NCBI GenBank assembly: GCA_018648265.1
Contig: JABGRN010000008.1
Location: 42,298 to 106,297 of the forward strand
Source: Prolixibacteraceae bacterium
GTDB lineage: Bacteria > Bacteroidota > Bacteroidia > Bacteroidales > Prolixibacteraceae
Length of the DNA stretch: 64,000 nt
Direction: 5' to 3'
Positions 47,511 through 56,623 of this stretch are shown here, piece by piece. A program made the translations under genes and the position numbers. Below the pieces are notes generated by a model that saw only the letters and a program-made list of their open reading frames with translations, did no database searches and had not been told where the DNA came from. Within the stretch, counting starts at the first letter, position 1. The number at the start of each line of letters is the position of its first letter.

Positions 47511-48233
47511 ATGAGTAACAATTTTGATATTAAAAACCGGTTTACCATTTTTCGTAAAATGGTAGGGTACAATCTGAAAATAATATTTGCCAATAAATTT
47601 ATTTGGTTTTTGTTGGCGGCCTTTGCATTCTTTGTGTTTTTTGCTGTTCAAACAATTTTAAATGGCGGTAATATTAGTGAAGGAACTTTATACAATTTAT
47701 TAATTTTCCCAGGTATTTTGCTGATTTTTTATCCCTCAGTTTTTGGCATTCAAAACGACGATGATTCGAGGATGTTGGAAATATTATTCGGAATACCCAA
47801 TTATCGGTACAAAGTATGGCTGGTTCGTTTAATTATGATTTACGTTCTTATTTTTATCATAATTATTGTATTTGCAGCGGTAGCGTCCGTGCTTTTATAT
47901 AAGATAAATATTCTGGAAATGTCGTACCAATTAATGTATCCGATTGTTTTTTTAGGGTCGATGGCATTTATGTTTTCTACCCTCATTAAAAACGGGAACG
48001 GAACTGCTGTGGTTATGATATTAATTGGAGTTGCCCTTTTAATACTAAAGGAAGATGTATTTGAAAGGACACAATGGGATATATTTTTGAATCCTTTTCA
48101 AATTCCGAATAATTTGAATGAGGTAATTTGGCTGGGATTGATTTCAAAAAACAGGATTTTCCTTGGGATAGGAATCCTTGTATTTATTTTATACGGACTG
48201 TTTAATTTGCAAAAACGGGAAAAATTTATTTAA
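47511..48233 (+). CDS. ABC-2 type permease
   Basis: This 240-residue membrane protein with about six hydrophobic segments (FIWFLLAAFAFFVFFAV, LYNLLIFPGILLIFYPSVFG, IMIYVLIFIIIIVFAA and others) has the layout of an ABC-2 family permease half. It lies 10 bp after the RND-ABC fusion gene, so the ABC domain of the fusion is its natural ATPase partner. It ends just before a terminator. Substrate unknown. Confidence 0.78.
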   Translation: MSNNFDIKNRFTIFRKMVGYNLKIIFANKFIWFLLAAFAFFVFFAVQTILNGGNISEGTLYNLLIFPGILLIFYPSVFGIQNDDDSRMLEILFGIPNYRYKVWLVRLIMIYVLIFIIIIVFAAVASVLLYKINILEMSYQLMYPIVFLGSMAFMFSTLIKNGNGTAVVMILIGVALLILKEDVFERTQWDIFLNPFQIPNNLNEVIWLGLISKNRIFLGIGILVFILYGLFNLQKREKFI

Positions 48234-48251
48234 CTTTTCGCTGAATAAAAA

Positions 48252-48291
48252 AATAAATCCTTCCATAAAATGGAGGGATTTATTGCTTTTG
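48252..48291 (+). terminator. Intrinsic terminator at the end of the export operon
   Basis: AATAAATCCTTCCAT and ATGGAGGGATTTATT form a 15-bp stem with one G-T pair and an AAA loop, followed by a short T run. It lies 18 bp after the permease stop and separates the operon from the DUF5916 gene. Confidence 0.75.
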
Positions 48292-48346
48292 TGAATTGCA
48301 AAAAAGTTGTAAGAAATATTAATTTCACATTTCAAAACTAAACCAA

Positions 48347-50560
48347 TTGAAAAAGAAGGTCTTATTTTATTTGTTACTGTCCTTTCTGATTTTCTTAGCA
48401 GGAAAAGCATTTTCGCAGGAAAAATTAAAAATTCAGCGTTTAACAAATGCAATTCAGTTTGATGGAATACCGGATGAAGCTGCCTGGCAAATAATAGATA
48501 CACTTTCAATGACTATGCACACCCCGGTTTTTCAGGGTGAAGCAAAACAAAGATCAATTATTCGTATTACTTACGATGACCAATTTTTATGGATTGGTGC
48601 AAAATTGTTGGTAAACGATCCTTCACATATTAAAGCATCTTCAAAAAAGCGTGATGAGCTAAGTGCAAACAGCGATTTTTTCGGCGTAATTTTAGATACT
48701 TATAACGACAACGAAAATGCGATGTCATTTTTTACCACTCCAACAGGTTTGCGTTTAGACGCCTTAGTTTCCGACGATGCCTCAAGCCGGATGCCCTTAA
48801 ATCCTGACTGGAATACTTTTTGGGATGTTAAAACTTCGCGTGATCAAAATGGGTGGTATTGCGAAATGCGAATCCCATTTTCGAGTCTGCGTTTTCAAAC
48901 TGTAAACGGCATTTCAGAAATGGGCCTTATTTCGTGGCGTTGGTCGGCTCACGATACCGAAAATGTTACCTTTCCTTCCATCGATCCAAAATACGGGATG
49001 TGGGCAACCTGGAAACCATCGGTGGCTAAAAAAGTGTTATTCGAGAATATTAAACCAAGCAAACCAGTGTATTTTTCTCCCTATGTTTTGGGTGGATTCT
49101 CAAACGATAATTCTTTAAACACCGAAGAAACTGCTTACATCACCGAAGAGAAATTTACCAAAGAAATAGGGGGCGATTTAAAATACAGTATAAGTAGCAA
49201 CCTTACACTCGATTTAACTGTAAATACCGATTTTGCACAGGTTGAAGCCGACGATCAACAAGTAAACCTAACAAGGTTTTCACTTTTTTTTCCCGAGAAA
49301 AGAATGTTTTTTCAGGAAAGGGCAAGTATTTTCAATTTTAATTTTGGAGGCCCAAACAATTTGTTTTATAGCCGCCGGATTGGTTTAGATGAAGATGGCA
49401 ACCCGGTAAGGATTTTGGCAGGGACACGCCTTTACGGGCGAGTTGGTAAATGGGAAATGGGTTTGCTAAATATGCAAACGGCAAAAAACGATGCTGTACC
49501 TTCAGAAAACTTTGGTGTTTTGCGAATGCGCCGACAAGTAATTAATCAAAACTCTTATTTGGGAGGCATGTTAACTACCCGAATTGGAACTGATGGGAAT
49601 TATAATACTGCCTATGGATTTGATGGAATAATCAGAATGTTTGGAGACGATTATCTTGAGTTTAAATGGGCGCAATCGTTCGAAAATAATGTAGAGAGCC
49701 AAATTGTTTCGCTTTCCCCGGCACGGATACGGTTAGGTTGGGAACGGCGTTCTCAAAAAGGTTTGGGCTACGATTTTTCTTTCTCTCATTCAGGAGAGGA
49801 TTTTAATCCAGGGGTGGGTTTCGAAAGTAGGGTTAATTATCGCTCAATACGTGCCCAGATACAATGGGGCTGGCTTCCCGGTGAAAAATCAAAGTTTATC
49901 AGTTATAACGCAAACATGCATCTTTATCATTACTTCGATGCGATTACCGGACTAACAGAATCCAGTTCTTTCGGGCCTGGCTGGCAATTTCAAACGAAAC
50001 ATTTCCTTATGGGAACAATCCAATTAAAAAGGATGGTTGAAAATATCGAGGAAGAATTTTCATTTTCTGATGATGCCGATGTTCCAATTGGGAATTATGA
50101 ATTTTATGGTTTTGAGGGGATGCTGGTAACACCAATGACTAAAAAAGTTTATGCTGAAATGATGCTTGAGGGAGGGCAGTTTTTCGATGGGAATCGTTTT
50201 TCTTATACTGTTACTCCGTTTTTAAATTTGTCATCGAGTTTTCTTGTCTCCGGAACATATCAGTTTGATGCAGTAAATTTTAGCGAAAGAAACCAGGATT
50301 TTATTAATCACATTGCACGTATAAAATTTGAATATATGCACAGTACTAAATTGTCAGCCAGTTCTTATGTGCAATACAATACTTTAAATGCTGGTTTTGT
50401 AGGGAATTTTAGATTACGGTATAACCCGCGCGAAGGAAATGATTTTTACATTGTGTTTAACGAAATTAGAAATCTTAATCCCGACCTTGAAATCCCTTTG
50501 CTTCCAAAATTGGCCAACCGAACATTGTTGTTAAAATATACTCACACTTTTAGTCTTTAG
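48347..50560 (+). CDS. DUF5916 outer-membrane barrel with CBM9-like domain
   Basis: This 737-residue exported protein has a signal peptide (VLFYLLLSFLIFLAGKAFSQ), a family 9 carbohydrate-binding-like domain (IQFDGIPDEAAW through MRIPFSSLRF, about residues 35-200), and then a DUF5916 region (FTKEIGGDLKYSISSNLTLDLTVNTDFAQVEADDQQVNL split over the barrel start, FFPEKRMFFQE) predicted to be an outer-membrane beta-barrel ending in an aromatic-rich strand. The start is TTG at 48347; no ATG is placed to give a signal peptide. Function of DUF5916 is unknown. It follows the export operon but has its own region after a terminator. Confidence 0.85.
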   Translation: MKKKVLFYLLLSFLIFLAGKAFSQEKLKIQRLTNAIQFDGIPDEAAWQIIDTLSMTMHTPVFQGEAKQRSIIRITYDDQFLWIGAKLLVNDPSHIKASSKKRDELSANSDFFGVILDTYNDNENAMSFFTTPTGLRLDALVSDDASSRMPLNPDWNTFWDVKTSRDQNGWYCEMRIPFSSLRFQTVNGISEMGLISWRWSAHDTENVTFPSIDPKYGMWATWKPSVAKKVLFENIKPSKPVYFSPYVLGGFSNDNSLNTEETAYITEEKFTKEIGGDLKYSISSNLTLDLTVNTDFAQVEADDQQVNLTRFSLFFPEKRMFFQERASIFNFNFGGPNNLFYSRRIGLDEDGNPVRILAGTRLYGRVGKWEMGLLNMQTAKNDAVPSENFGVLRMRRQVINQNSYLGGMLTTRIGTDGNYNTAYGFDGIIRMFGDDYLEFKWAQSFENNVESQIVSLSPARIRLGWERRSQKGLGYDFSFSHSGEDFNPGVGFESRVNYRSIRAQIQWGWLPGEKSKFISYNANMHLYHYFDAITGLTESSSFGPGWQFQTKHFLMGTIQLKRMVENIEEEFSFSDDADVPIGNYEFYGFEGMLVTPMTKKVYAEMMLEGGQFFDGNRFSYTVTPFLNLSSSFLVSGTYQFDAVNFSERNQDFINHIARIKFEYMHSTKLSASSYVQYNTLNAGFVGNFRLRYNPREGNDFYIVFNEIRNLNPDLEIPLLPKLANRTLLLKYTHTFSL

Positions 50561-50566
50561 GCTTTT

Positions 50567-50711
50567 ATACCAATTGTTCTTCAAAATGCTGCATAGCAAA
50601 TTTTGAAGTTGCAATAGCCCGAATCTATTTCGGGAGTTAATGCCGATAATACAACAAAGAAGCAGACTGAACAAAGTGAAGGTTTTCGACATTTTGTTGA
50701 CAAATCGGTAT
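50567..50711. mobile_element. MITE-like 145-bp element with imperfect terminal inverted repeats
   Basis: The left end ATACCAATTGTTC and the reverse complement of the right end (ATACCGATTTGTC) agree at 10 of 13 bases. Inside is a perfect small hairpin, CCCGAA-TCTAT-TTCGGG. There is no coding frame of note. Similar ends (ATACCAATAATCG near 63391) occur elsewhere in the window. It occupies part of a 483-bp gene-free gap (50561-51043). Confidence 0.45.
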
Positions 50712-51004
50712 TATTTCTAATATTCGTGGTTTTTTTGGCAAAAAATTACAAACCTTTCTGGCAATTGACTGATGAATCACAAAAATTACTAAATGGCTTA
50801 TTTCAAAATTAAAATGGTATTATTACAAAAAGCAAACGGGTTAAATTTTGTTAAATCATTTTTATTCTGAAACAATAGATTAATCGATGCGTAACTTCTA
50901 ATTGACTTTGTATGAATAATATTAAAAGTGGACTAATGGGATTGATTGGTTAATGGTTGATACAAAGTTAGTTAAGGGAATTAGTTGTTTGTCTTGCAAA
51001 AATG

Positions 51005-51036
51005 AAGCGGTGGCTGGTTACCACCGCTTTGTTTTT
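51005..51036. terminator. Strong terminator between converging genes
   Basis: AAGCGGTGG, loop CTGGTTA, CCACCGCTT, then TGTTTTT. It lies near the end of the minus-strand mannosidase gene (stop at 51044) and 445 bp after the plus-strand DUF5916 stop. It is T-rich on the plus side and moderately so on the minus side. Between 50712 and 51004 I see no gene; ACTTTGTAT and ATACAAAGT form a 9-bp inverted repeat (about 50904-50969). Confidence 0.8.
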
Positions 51037-51043
51037 ATATTTA

Positions 51044-54000
51044 TCATCGGGTTACTTTAAAAAACTTCGATTCAAAAGGTTCTATTTCAACGGTTCCATT
51101 TTCAATAATTTCACCCAAAACATTTACTTCTTTTACGATTAAATTATTACCAGTAATTCCATTTCCCAATTCAATTTTTGCATTTTCACCAGCAATTTCG
51201 CGAACATGAAAAATTGAAAAACTGCCGTCTTCCGATGGGAAAGAACTTATCAGTAAAATATTTTCGGGCCAGCCAGTTATAAACGATGCACTCCAGTTTT
51301 TATCTCCCTTTCCACCTCCGGGCGAAACCCGGGTTAAAAACGGGACCCGGTTTCCCCAGCCAAATTTCGTAGCATTTAATTGCGAATTATTTTCAGAACT
51401 CGAAAGGGTAAAAGTCCAGTTGTGCCCACCCCGTTGTTCTGCGTTAAAATTAGTTACCCAATAATTATTCATGGGCCAGCCATAAATATGTATGGTTTCC
51501 GGTATTGCCCCAGCTTTGTAGCGTCCGGTGTTAATCCCGCCAAATTGCATCAAAGGAATCTCTTGTGAACTCAATAAAATTTGTGCATTTTCATTTTTAA
51601 CGCGGGCATAATTCTGAACCGTATTCCAGTCGTTTGCCGAACCCGGAATTTGGTCAACTCCTGCCCTGATTTCGCCTCCCTGAACATCGAATGCCAACTC
51701 TCCATTTTCCAACAAAAAAGGAAATGCAATGTAAATTCCTTCCGGATCAACTACCGATTTTTTATTTATTGAATAGGCCAAATCTATTCTTTTGGAAGTA
51801 TTAAAAAGCCGAATTTCAAAATTATACGTTCCATCGCGATTTGCTGCTTTTGTGTCTCCTTTAAAACGAATTGTATTCCAAACCGGGCCTTTTTCAAATC
51901 TTTCAAACCAAACTTTTTCAAGCGGCTCCCTTTTGTAATTATCCAATTTAAACGCCTCCATTTGTGCCCGGTTGTCCAGTGTTTCATAAATAAACTCACC
52001 TAATTTGTATTCTGAATTTGGGTCAACTAATTCTTTATCCAAATCCTTATCGAACAAACTTGCAATTGCACCTTTTTCTGTGTCAATTGAAATTCTATAC
52101 CATTGATTTTCCAATTCAGTTTTTCCCTCAGTTTGTGTTTTATTGTTTTGAAAAGGTTTATTTTTTTCAACTTGAATTACATACTTTTTGAATCCAAATG
52201 CCGGAATATCATTCGCCCAAATTATCCAATATGTTCCGTCTGAATGATGTTCAATTGATTGAGCAATTGCTTCTTTCCCATTTTCATCTACAATTTTAAA
52301 TTTTTGATATCGTGGAATAATTTGATGATCGACGTAAATTGTAAATAACCCGCTTCGTTTCCAGTTCAGCGTATTATAAACCAGCAAAGTTGGCGACGCT
52401 TCGCGTTCAACATGACTTTGCAACAAACCCATCGTTTCTTCACCAATCATTTTTGCACGCCGGCTGGCTTCCCAAGCATAAGACTCTTTTAAAGCGCGCT
52501 GTTCCATTGTATTTTTCGAAAATGGTTCGCGCACACTTCCATGATAACCAACTGTGTGTTCAGTATAAAAAAGCAAGGCATTATTTGTTATTTCAATCCT
52601 GTCGTTTATTTTTTCAGGAAGTTTTGAGCCTTGCAAAGCAGCCATTGTTAATCCGGCAGAATTTGCAATTAAATCGGTTTCGGCTGTTCGAATTGTTGCA
52701 ACCTCGCGGGCCGAAGCTCCAAAACCATCAGTCCACCAGTCGGGCCACGCACCCTTAATTACTTGAAAATCGTTGCTAAACTTTTCCTCCATTTCTTCAA
52801 AAAACTCGGAGGCTGTGGCAGTTTTAAGTTTTGGCCAGATATATTTTTCATTCCACTGTTTTATCATTTCAGAGGCTAATGTTGAAGGAGGCGCATTATC
52901 AGTTAAAAAACCTGAATGTTGAATGGAAATCAAATCGTATTCATATCCTTTTTCTTCCAGTTCCATTAAATACGAAAGTAACTCGTCTTCAAAAATGTTG
53001 AAATCCCCGGCATGAATTTTAAAAACTGTATTTCCAGTCATGTAATGTTCGGCGCGGTAAGCCAACATTCTTTTTCCCGATGGCGATTCCCACCAAAACA
53101 AGGTTGGTTTATCGAAGGCAATTAGTGCCCGGTGACCGTGCGTTCCCATGTTAAGGTATTTTATTCCGATATCGTGGTAATAATCATTCAGGCACCAGCC
53201 AATTCCATTTACATCGTTTTGCATGGCCACTTTAACATCCAAACCATTTTCGCGAAATCGTTTTATTGGTTGTAACGAAGCTGCCAAAATCTGTTCGTCT
53301 GGCAGTTCATTAAAGTTGAAATACATTCCGGTCAGTTCAATTCGTCCTTCCGCCACCCGCTTTTTTAACCGTTCAATCTGTTCTGCCGGGCGGCTTTTTA
53401 AATATTCATCAACAGGCCAGGTTGCCTCACAAGTCCAGCGAAATTTTGAATCTTCTGGATAATTGTCGGTATTATCGCAATAATCTAAAGCATAATCAAT
53501 GTATCGTAAATGTTCGGCCAGTATTTCGGTTTGCGACCGGGTGTAACCAATGTCGGTATGTGTGTGTTGAACAAAATTCACCCGCCACTTTTTTACCGGA
53601 TTTATCGTTACTTTTCCTTCTTCAACAAAATCATTAATTTCTAATTTATACTCTGCAATTCTACTTTCTTCAACTTTTGGCAAATCTATTTTTACGTAGT
53701 TGTATCCAAATTTTACCTCGGTTTCTTTTATTAGTTTTTCATCAATAAAAATTTTAGCATTTGATGGTTGTCCAAAATGTAAAATCCCGGCAACTCCCAA
53801 CTGCTTTAATTGGCCATTCTTTTCTAAAATTGCAGGAAAGGCTTTAAAAGTTAATCCACTTTTTACTTGAAATTTAAATGTCATGTACCACGATGTTTTG
53901 TCAAATTTTCCACCTGTGATTTTTAGTTGCAAAGGTTCTCCTTTTACAATTTTATCTGCCGGTATTTTTAAATACATAAAACCAAACCGATCACCGTGCT

Positions 54001-54412
54001 GGTCAATCATATCTTTTTGAAAAGAAAGAGTTGAACCGTCTTCATTTTCCAATTTCCATTTGTTTAATCCGTCTGCCCAAAACGAAAATTTTTGCTCACC
54101 ATTAATTTGCAAATCAAAACTGGCCCTGCCAGGAGAAGAACCAATTCCTGCCAACCAAACAAAAGTTACAAATTCACTTTTTATTTCTGAAGGAACCGGA
54201 TCTGTTTCCCATTCCAATGTTGAATTTCCATCGGTTGCACGAATCAGCAAACACGCTTTTGCAAGCGGAATAGATGAGTGATAACTAAAATCGTTGCCAG
54301 TAATTTTTTCTGCGTAACCATTTACAATTTGTGAGTTCGCGAATTGAGGTGTTTGGGCAAAAATGCCAACACTGAAAACAGATAGGATGAGAAATGCTAT
54401 TTTTGATTTCAT
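51044..54412 (-). CDS. Glycoside hydrolase family 38 alpha-mannosidase-like protein
   Basis: This 1122-residue exported enzyme has a signal peptide (IAFLILSVFSVGIFAQ). About 270 residues of beta-rich N-terminal domain precede the GH38 catalytic domain. The metal-binding start HTHTDIGYT is near residue 285, and the nucleophile region MQNDVNGIGW near 398. C-terminal beta domains include NTLNWKRSGLF and FNAEQRGGHNWTF. GH38 enzymes cut alpha-mannosides by retention with a zinc or calcium ion; the exact linkage here is unknown. It belongs with a six-hairpin glycosidase and a mannose-6-phosphate-isomerase-like gene in the same direction, so uptake or recycling of mannose-rich glycans is plausible. 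The GIY-YIG cassette now splits this group. Confidence 0.88.
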   Translation of the reverse strand: MKSKIAFLILSVFSVGIFAQTPQFANSQIVNGYAEKITGNDFSYHSSIPLAKACLLIRATDGNSTLEWETDPVPSEIKSEFVTFVWLAGIGSSPGRASFDLQINGEQKFSFWADGLNKWKLENEDGSTLSFQKDMIDQHGDRFGFMYLKIPADKIVKGEPLQLKITGGKFDKTSWYMTFKFQVKSGLTFKAFPAILEKNGQLKQLGVAGILHFGQPSNAKIFIDEKLIKETEVKFGYNYVKIDLPKVEESRIAEYKLEINDFVEEGKVTINPVKKWRVNFVQHTHTDIGYTRSQTEILAEHLRYIDYALDYCDNTDNYPEDSKFRWTCEATWPVDEYLKSRPAEQIERLKKRVAEGRIELTGMYFNFNELPDEQILAASLQPIKRFRENGLDVKVAMQNDVNGIGWCLNDYYHDIGIKYLNMGTHGHRALIAFDKPTLFWWESPSGKRMLAYRAEHYMTGNTVFKIHAGDFNIFEDELLSYLMELEEKGYEYDLISIQHSGFLTDNAPPSTLASEMIKQWNEKYIWPKLKTATASEFFEEMEEKFSNDFQVIKGAWPDWWTDGFGASAREVATIRTAETDLIANSAGLTMAALQGSKLPEKINDRIEITNNALLFYTEHTVGYHGSVREPFSKNTMEQRALKESYAWEASRRAKMIGEETMGLLQSHVEREASPTLLVYNTLNWKRSGLFTIYVDHQIIPRYQKFKIVDENGKEAIAQSIEHHSDGTYWIIWANDIPAFGFKKYVIQVEKNKPFQNNKTQTEGKTELENQWYRISIDTEKGAIASLFDKDLDKELVDPNSEYKLGEFIYETLDNRAQMEAFKLDNYKREPLEKVWFERFEKGPVWNTIRFKGDTKAANRDGTYNFEIRLFNTSKRIDLAYSINKKSVVDPEGIYIAFPFLLENGELAFDVQGGEIRAGVDQIPGSANDWNTVQNYARVKNENAQILLSSQEIPLMQFGGINTGRYKAGAIPETIHIYGWPMNNYWVTNFNAEQRGGHNWTFTLSSSENNSQLNATKFGWGNRVPFLTRVSPGGGKGDKNWSASFITGWPENILLISSFPSEDGSFSIFHVREIAGENAKIELGNGITGNNLIVKEVNVLGEIIENGTVEIEPFESKFFKVTR

Positions 54413-54425
54413 ATTAAATGTTTTA

Positions 54426-54457
54426 CGTCACACTGAGCAGAACCTACAAAGCAATCT
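54426..54457 (-). repeat. 32-nt repeat at the 3' end of the GIY-YIG gene
   Basis: On the minus strand it starts AGATTGCTTTGTAGG and ends TCAGTGTGACG. It equals in length and partly in sequence the repeat at 54769-54800 on the plus strand (AGATTGCTTCGTCG ... CAAAGACG). It overlaps the TAG stop of the GIY-YIG gene by two bases. Confidence 0.65.
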
Positions 54458-54749
54458 ATTCAAATTGTCCCGACAAATCATTCCACTCAGGATTAATACT
54501 ATTTATTAATTCAACTTTCTTTTTTCTTGACCCGGCTTTAATTTGTTTTTCCCGGGCAATTGCTTCCTCTATTAAAGAAAAAACTTCAAAATAAACCAAT
54601 TTCGAAACATTGTACTTATTTGTAAAACTTGAAGTATAAACTTTATTCTTATGCTCATACAATCGTTTTCTTAAATTGGAAGTAACTCCAGTATAAAGAA
54701 CAGTATTATTTCTATTAGTAAGAATATATATTGCTCCGCCTCTTTCCAT
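54456..54749 (-). CDS. GIY-YIG endonuclease-like protein
   Basis: This 97-residue single-domain GIY-YIG protein is of the UPF0213/YhbQ type. The defining motifs are AIYILTNRNNTVLYTGVTSNL (family GIY and YIG strands, here YIL and YTG), a catalytic-type arginine in NLRKRLYEH, and a glutamate in EEAIAREKQIKAGS. Such small proteins are numerous in Bacteroidota and their role is not settled; DNA repair or mobility have been proposed. The gene is bracketed by inverted copies of a 32-nt repeat and stands within a glycan cluster to which it seems unrelated. Confidence 0.9.
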   Translation of the reverse strand: MERGGAIYILTNRNNTVLYTGVTSNLRKRLYEHKNKVYTSSFTNKYNVSKLVYFEVFSLIEEAIAREKQIKAGSRKKKVELINSINPEWNDLSGQFE

Positions 54750-54768
54750 GATTTCTCTTTTTAGTAGC

Positions 54769-54850
54769 AGATTGCTTCGTCGTGCCTCCTCGCAAAGACG
54801 TTAAATTTAATTCGTCATTGCGAGTATGAGGCACGAAGACGAAGCAATCT
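54769..54850. repeat. Large inverted repeat of the AGATTGCTTCGTC family
   Basis: AGATTGCTTCGTCGTGCC... on the plus strand (54769-54800) faces CGTCATTGCGAG...GACGAAGCAATCT (54813-54850) across a 12-base AT-rich spacer. The 13-base ends AGATTGCTTCGTC / GACGAAGCAATCT are perfectly complementary. With the copy at 54426 this makes three copies, two of them bracketing the GIY-YIG gene in inverted orientation. Confidence 0.8.
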
Positions 54851-54853
54851 GAA

Positions 54854-56623
54854 CTATTTTACAAAAGCCTTAATTACCCAAACTTCATCATCAGATTCAT
54901 TTATAATTTTGTAAGAACTTGCAGCGGCTGGAATAACAAACGTTTCGGCATAATTAAAGCGTTGTTTTATTCCATTTTTTGTTTCAATCAAAATGCTGGT
55001 TCCTTCAACTAAACTAAGTACATGGCATTTATTTTCTGTTTGAATTTCAATCTCAGTATTTAAATGAATTCGTTGCACATCGTACAAATGTTTTTCGTGG
55101 GTTGGAAGATGAAACAATTTCCAGTTATTTCCTTGTTCAATTAACACAGGTTTCGAAATTAATTTCTCTTTCACGTAATCACCCTTTCTTTCGAAATTCA
55201 GGTTTTCCATGCCTCTTGCAATATTTATGGGGCGGGGTTTACCATCAAAATCGAGGCGCAGCCAGTCGTACATTTTAAAAGTGAAAATATAAGGTGTTGA
55301 ACTGATTTCTAGCACCAGATTATTTTTCCCCGATCCATGAATAGTTCCCGGCGGAACGAGAAAAAAATCGTGTTTCGATGCTGTGTGTTTTTGCACAAAC
55401 TTTGTAATATCAACTTCCTTTTTTTGCTGAAAACTCTCCGTTAAAACTTTCTCAAATTCCTTTGGTCGGATGTCATCCTGAAAACCCAAATAAATAGCTG
55501 CATTATCTTTTGTATCGAGAATATAATAGCATTCTTCCTGCGTAAAATCTTCGTTAAAATGATTCTTCGTATAATCTTTTTGCGGATGACATTGAATGGA
55601 AAGATTGCCGCCATCGAAGGTATCTAAAAAATCGAAGCGAATTGGGAATTCATAACCAAACGCTGCAAAAGATTCTCCCAAAACAGACTCTCCTTCCTGA
55701 AACATCAGACAGTCGAACGACACTTCCAAAATATTGCCCGAACTTTCAAAAAGTAAGCCATTTTCAGGTACAATTAGTTCAAACGACCAGGCATAATTTG
55801 GAACATCTTTATTTAGTCCGTTAATTTTATCCAGACTCCATTTTCCTCCCCACGCACCCGGCTCAAACCACGGACGAACACGAAATAAATTTTGGCTGAT
55901 TTCCTTCAAACCTTGCCTCAAATCATTGCCTTTCATCCAGGTAATTTCATTGGGGCGTTGCTCATCAACAACAATATCTATTTCTGGTAAAATGGCTTGT
56001 TTGTGTTTGTTCAGCACTATCCAATCGACAAAATAAAACCGTTTGTACATGGATTTTATTTCATCCGGTTTTGAAGCTCCCAGATTAGTTATTGATTTAG
56101 CCCGGGCACGAAATTGTAATTCATTTTTTGGAAGATCAAAATAAATCAATGTCCCTTTAAAATTGGTTAAAATTGCACCGATTCCGTAAATTATATTTAT
56201 GTCGGAATCTGTATTCAATCTTAAACTTTCTAATTCTCCAACTTGAAAAAAATCAATTAAATCTAAAGTTGTTCGTGTTCCAAAAATCGGGTCGCCTCCG
56301 CCTAAAAACGAAGCAACCAATTTATCAATTTCCGGCTCTGGTATTAATGCTTCCGAAATATCAATCCAATTTATTTTTAAACCTCGTTTTTCAAAATTAT
56401 TTTGAAGTTGTTCTTTTATGTTTTTATAAAAAACACCCAAAAATCCGTCAATAATAATTGTTTTATGATTTTGAATTTCGGAGGCTAAACTTTCAAAACC
56501 AGCAAATATTTTATCCTCTCCCACTGAATGAGTTGGAAATAATCCGTACTTACCAATATTCTCTCCCTGCTTTTTTGCCGGCATCAAATACTGACTGGTT
56601 TTTCTGAATTCGTTGCTATTCAT
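54854..56623 (-). CDS. Class I mannose-6-phosphate-isomerase-like protein with N-terminal extension
   Basis: The C-terminal ~370 residues of this 589-residue protein are a class I phosphomannose isomerase-type cupin ([11 protein letters not shown], the zinc motif IQCHPQKDY near residue 346, [13 protein letters not shown] with a further histidine, and a late barrel). PMI interconverts mannose-6-phosphate and fructose-6-phosphate. The first ~210 residues ([53 protein letters not shown]) are an extra domain resembling a kinase-like or nucleotide-binding fold, without a clear P-loop. The gene overlaps the next glycosidase gene by 8 bases and lies with GH38, supporting a role in mannose use. Confidence 0.8.
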   Translation of the reverse strand: MNSNEFRKTSQYLMPAKKQGENIGKYGLFPTHSVGEDKIFAGFESLASEIQNHKTIIIDGFLGVFYKNIKEQLQNNFEKRGLKINWIDISEALIPEPEIDKLVASFLGGGDPIFGTRTTLDLIDFFQVGELESLRLNTDSDINIIYGIGAILTNFKGTLIYFDLPKNELQFRARAKSITNLGASKPDEIKSMYKRFYFVDWIVLNKHKQAILPEIDIVVDEQRPNEITWMKGNDLRQGLKEISQNLFRVRPWFEPGAWGGKWSLDKINGLNKDVPNYAWSFELIVPENGLLFESSGNILEVSFDCLMFQEGESVLGESFAAFGYEFPIRFDFLDTFDGGNLSIQCHPQKDYTKNHFNEDFTQEECYYILDTKDNAAIYLGFQDDIRPKEFEKVLTESFQQKKEVDITKFVQKHTASKHDFFLVPPGTIHGSGKNNLVLEISSTPYIFTFKMYDWLRLDFDGKPRPINIARGMENLNFERKGDYVKEKLISKPVLIEQGNNWKLFHLPTHEKHLYDVQRIHLNTEIEIQTENKCHVLSLVEGTSILIETKNGIKQRFNYAETFVIPAAASSYKIINESDDEVWVIKAFVK

